64,000 nucleotides of DNA from Geobacteraceae bacterium (GTDB lineage Bacteria; Desulfobacterota; Desulfuromonadia; Geobacterales; Geobacteraceae). Below, piece after piece: positions 63,301-64,000 of this stretch (its first letter is position 1; the number at the start of each line of letters is the position of its first letter). A model generated the notes under the pieces. The model was not told where the DNA came from, made no database searches, and saw nothing but the letters and a program-made list of their open reading frames with translations. Both the position numbers and the translations under genes were made by a program. The DNA lies in assembly GCA_024281055.1 (NCBI GenBank), contig JAMXLF010000033.1, positions 62,001-126,000 on the forward strand, in the 5' to 3' direction.

Positions 63301-63555
63301 ATACCACCAGGAAAAAGCTGTCAGAGATGGGCCAAGATAGATGAGGAGAAAATCGAGGCCTGTTGTAGCAGCTTTGCCGACACTGCCGTAAAATGTCCAG
63401 GAAGTTGCATACACTGCGATGGAGAGCGAATAGACATAGGGGTTGGCGATGATGCTTTCCCCCTTCTCCTGTTTTCGTTCGGCGTAATAGGCAACCGAGA
63501 AAAGAAGAGCTATATAGAGGAGAGAGACCCCGATGACTATTTCTACACTCAGCAT
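60337..63555 (-). CDS. SSS-transporter-like / GAF / SpoIIE-phosphatase fusion
   Basis: A 1072-residue membrane protein. Residues about 1-540 are a sodium/solute symporter (PutP-like) domain with about 13 spans (SLLYIALLFSVAYYAERK, AVYATSWTFYGSVGKAATTG). About 540-660 is a linker, about 660-820 a GAF-type domain (LRREFKFDLTIIRLRND; IPIAREGEPPLGVLSVFS), followed by a coiled signal helix and a PP2C/SpoIIE phosphatase (about 850-1072) with ADVSGHSVGAALIMAE, HVGGDYYDF, YANAGHNPP, LFYTDGITEAQ and EDDISMVVMK. It should dephosphorylate the STAS protein in response to a transported or bound ligand. The 63555 start overlaps the upstream gene's stop. Confidence 0.9.
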   Translation of the reverse strand: MLSVEIVIGVSLLYIALLFSVAYYAERKQEKGESIIANPYVYSLSIAVYATSWTFYGSVGKAATTGLDFLLIYLGPSLTAFSWWYLLRKIVRIAKENNITSIADFISSRYGKSQWLGALVTVIALLGIMPYIALQLKAVSTTFDIICNYPTIQLPFMHGQAPLTGHTAFISAFILSVFGVIFGARHLVSSERHEGLVAAIAVESIVKLASFLIVGIFITYFLFNGISDIFVRMKANPALLYQLTTFGRTNAVSYANWFTLLYISMGAIMFLPRQFHILVIENSAEEHIKDAMWRFPIYMFLINLFVVPIALGGILYTGSSSGADYFVLTLPLKSGHPWLALIAFLGGFSAAAGMVMVESVAVSTMFLNHLVMPVIVKLKPRAWFSILLINLKRFGIFLVVFLGYLYHRIVGETYMLVNIGLISFAAAAQFGPSLIGGIYWRKGNKKGAISGIFLGFLLWFYTLLLPSVVEAGWWQTDIMVRGPFGIGFLKPTALFGLTGFDIWTHSLFWSMFFNIGGYLACSIILQQDEKEMEQVRKFVDIFAPPQEEAPWEAKRLSKPITIMQFVNLMSKFIGESQAHSAISEYLGESEIDERGGVSEFELPNLKRFTEKTLAASVGAAAAGAIVESYLSDIGSKMEPVYDIYSKVRADLTESSENLYVRLRASEIMAGTKDLQAIMDELLDLLRREFKFDLTIIRLRNDEGILTRRSYQGEELRSIIERSVQPEINTYIGEAFLANKPQFVNDTQHILKPESKELMEREGITSFAHIPIAREGEPPLGVLSVFSKSIVGLFTQPFIALLTSLAGQLAQAVKIDSEMKAKEKAELENVRVARDMEIAQQIQLSLLPATPPDLTGAEFACRCLPATHVGGDYYDFFRRGKNVVDIVIADVSGHSVGAALIMAETRSVLRAEVYAAGSAGKILANLNRLLYEDLTRAELFITMFYAKYNADTRQLIYANAGHNPPMIYPGEKASCRELDADGLILGVKQDVIFEERNIQLNRGDMVLFYTDGITEAQNDRGELFGAERLCGILAEGYQGTPETIIETILRKVVIHSGGASLEDDISMVVMKVD

Positions 63556-63833
63556 CAGCGCTGCTCTCCTTCATTCTGTCCAGTGTCTTTGTTTAAATTA
63601 TTCGTTTTGACGAAAATGTTCGCTTTGACGAAGAGGTAGATAACAAAAATGGAGATCAGCCAGCCTGCCTGGAGGTAAAGGTAGAGGAGGGGGATGTCGA
63701 AGATGGTAACGGGCTTATCGAATATGGTTATAAAGGGGAAATCCATCATGATGAGCCCAAGGATGAAGAAGATCACCCACGATTCCATGAGGCAGAGACG
63801 TCTGAATAACGCCATTCTGATCTTCGGCCACAT
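63555..63833 (-). CDS. small membrane protein before the symporter-phosphatase
   Basis: A 92-residue protein with about two spans (SWVIFFILGLIMMDFPFIT and LLYLYLQAGWLISIFVIYLFV) and a short polar C-terminus. Its stop overlaps the start codon of the symporter fusion and its start lies one base after the preceding partial gene. It looks like an accessory subunit, similar in position to small subunits beside SSS proteins. Function not known. Confidence 0.75.
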   Translation of the reverse strand: MWPKIRMALFRRLCLMESWVIFFILGLIMMDFPFITIFDKPVTIFDIPLLYLYLQAGWLISIFVIYLFVKANIFVKTNNLNKDTGQNEGEQR

Positions 63834-63834
63834 T

Positions 63835-63999
63835 TCAGAGGATCTCCAGGGCTTTTAGAATGACAAAGATATTATCAGAAACCCGCTTTGAAGTATCGAT
63901 AAAAATAAGTTTCCCCTCGCAAGGTTCCGGCGGTTCGAATTCCATTTTCTGTCGATGAAAAAGCTCCCATCTGCCGTCAGACACTTCGCCCGGAATCTG
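63835..63999 (-). CDS. 3' end of an unidentified gene entering from the right
   Basis: The minus-strand frame is open from the window edge for 54 codons and ends at TGA 63837-63835. Visible residues include KLIFIDTSKRVSDNIFVILK and the C-terminus ALEIL. It is separated by one base from the small membrane gene and so belongs to the same operon. No family is recognised. Confidence 0.65.
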   Translation of the reverse strand, partial: QIPGEVSDGRWELFHRQKMEFEPPEPCEGKLIFIDTSKRVSDNIFVILKALEIL

Positions 64000-64000
64000 C

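Overview
The window reads as chromosomal DNA of a Geobacter-type bacterium (Desulfuromonadota, Geobacterales). The grounds are a decaheme cytochrome paired with an outer-membrane porin-like protein, a GEMM-Ib (3',3'-cGAMP) riboswitch almost identical in layout to the known Geobacter ones, sigma-54 promoters on nitrogen genes, DUF1858 redox proteins, and a GC-rich, densely packed gene order. The species is not determined. About 73 protein genes are supported. I see no rRNA, tRNA, CRISPR array or complete insertion sequence. Mobile-element traces are one REP-associated tyrosine transposase (RAYT) and its REP palindromes.

Layout. 1-9 kb: envelope and housekeeping genes (LolB-like lipoprotein, PagL-like lipid A deacylase, GDSL esterase, yacG, gltX, siroheme reductase, BioD/DRTGG protein divergent from a DUF1857 protein across a perfect palindrome, a secreted CAP protein). 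9-18 kb: def, RAYT, a PCC-domain protein, a Spy-like chaperone, ric, nitroreductase, a rhomboid-like protein, an Slp lipoprotein, a TauE exporter, a MshEN-receiver protein and amtB. 18-21.7 kb: a histone-deacetylase-like gene, an unknown protein, a TPR protein and small membrane proteins. 21.7-27.8 kb: an orphan Mla-type ATPase, then a probable extracellular-electron-transfer cluster (decaheme cytochrome, outer-membrane barrel, periplasmic binding protein, receiver protein, Cys-tailed protein). 27.8-35.2 kb: phosphodiesterase, sppA, Tat-exported YcbK-like enzyme, yhbY, the riboswitch-controlled exported protein, ferredoxin, dgt, class II aldolase, rsmD and coaD.

35.2-41 kb: a split (archaeal-type) glutamate synthase locus whose FMN, ferredoxin, flavoprotein, amidotransferase and GXGXG parts are separate genes behind a sigma-54-like promoter. 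It matches the sigma-54 promoter of amtB and suggests joint nitrogen control. 41-58.2 kb: lepA-lepB, then the pyrimidine set pyrR-pyrB-pyrC-carA-(radical SAM, DUF486)-carB behind a PyrR attenuator, followed by greA, a DUF1858 protein, recG, ppnP, gluQ, a HIT protein and a DUF4124 protein. 58.2-64 kb: lgt, then a minus-strand signalling operon with a transporter-GAF-SpoIIE phosphatase fusion, a STAS antagonist and an RsbW-type kinase.

Most unusual: (1) the SSS-GAF-SpoIIE/STAS/RsbW module; (2) the cGAMP riboswitch feeding a Tyr/Trp-rich exported protein; (3) an AbrB-like domain fused to the front of RecG; (4) REP elements inside coding sequence, both in the RAYT gene and in frame in carB; (5) a deacetylase gene overlapping an unknown gene with a weak GNAT-like motif.
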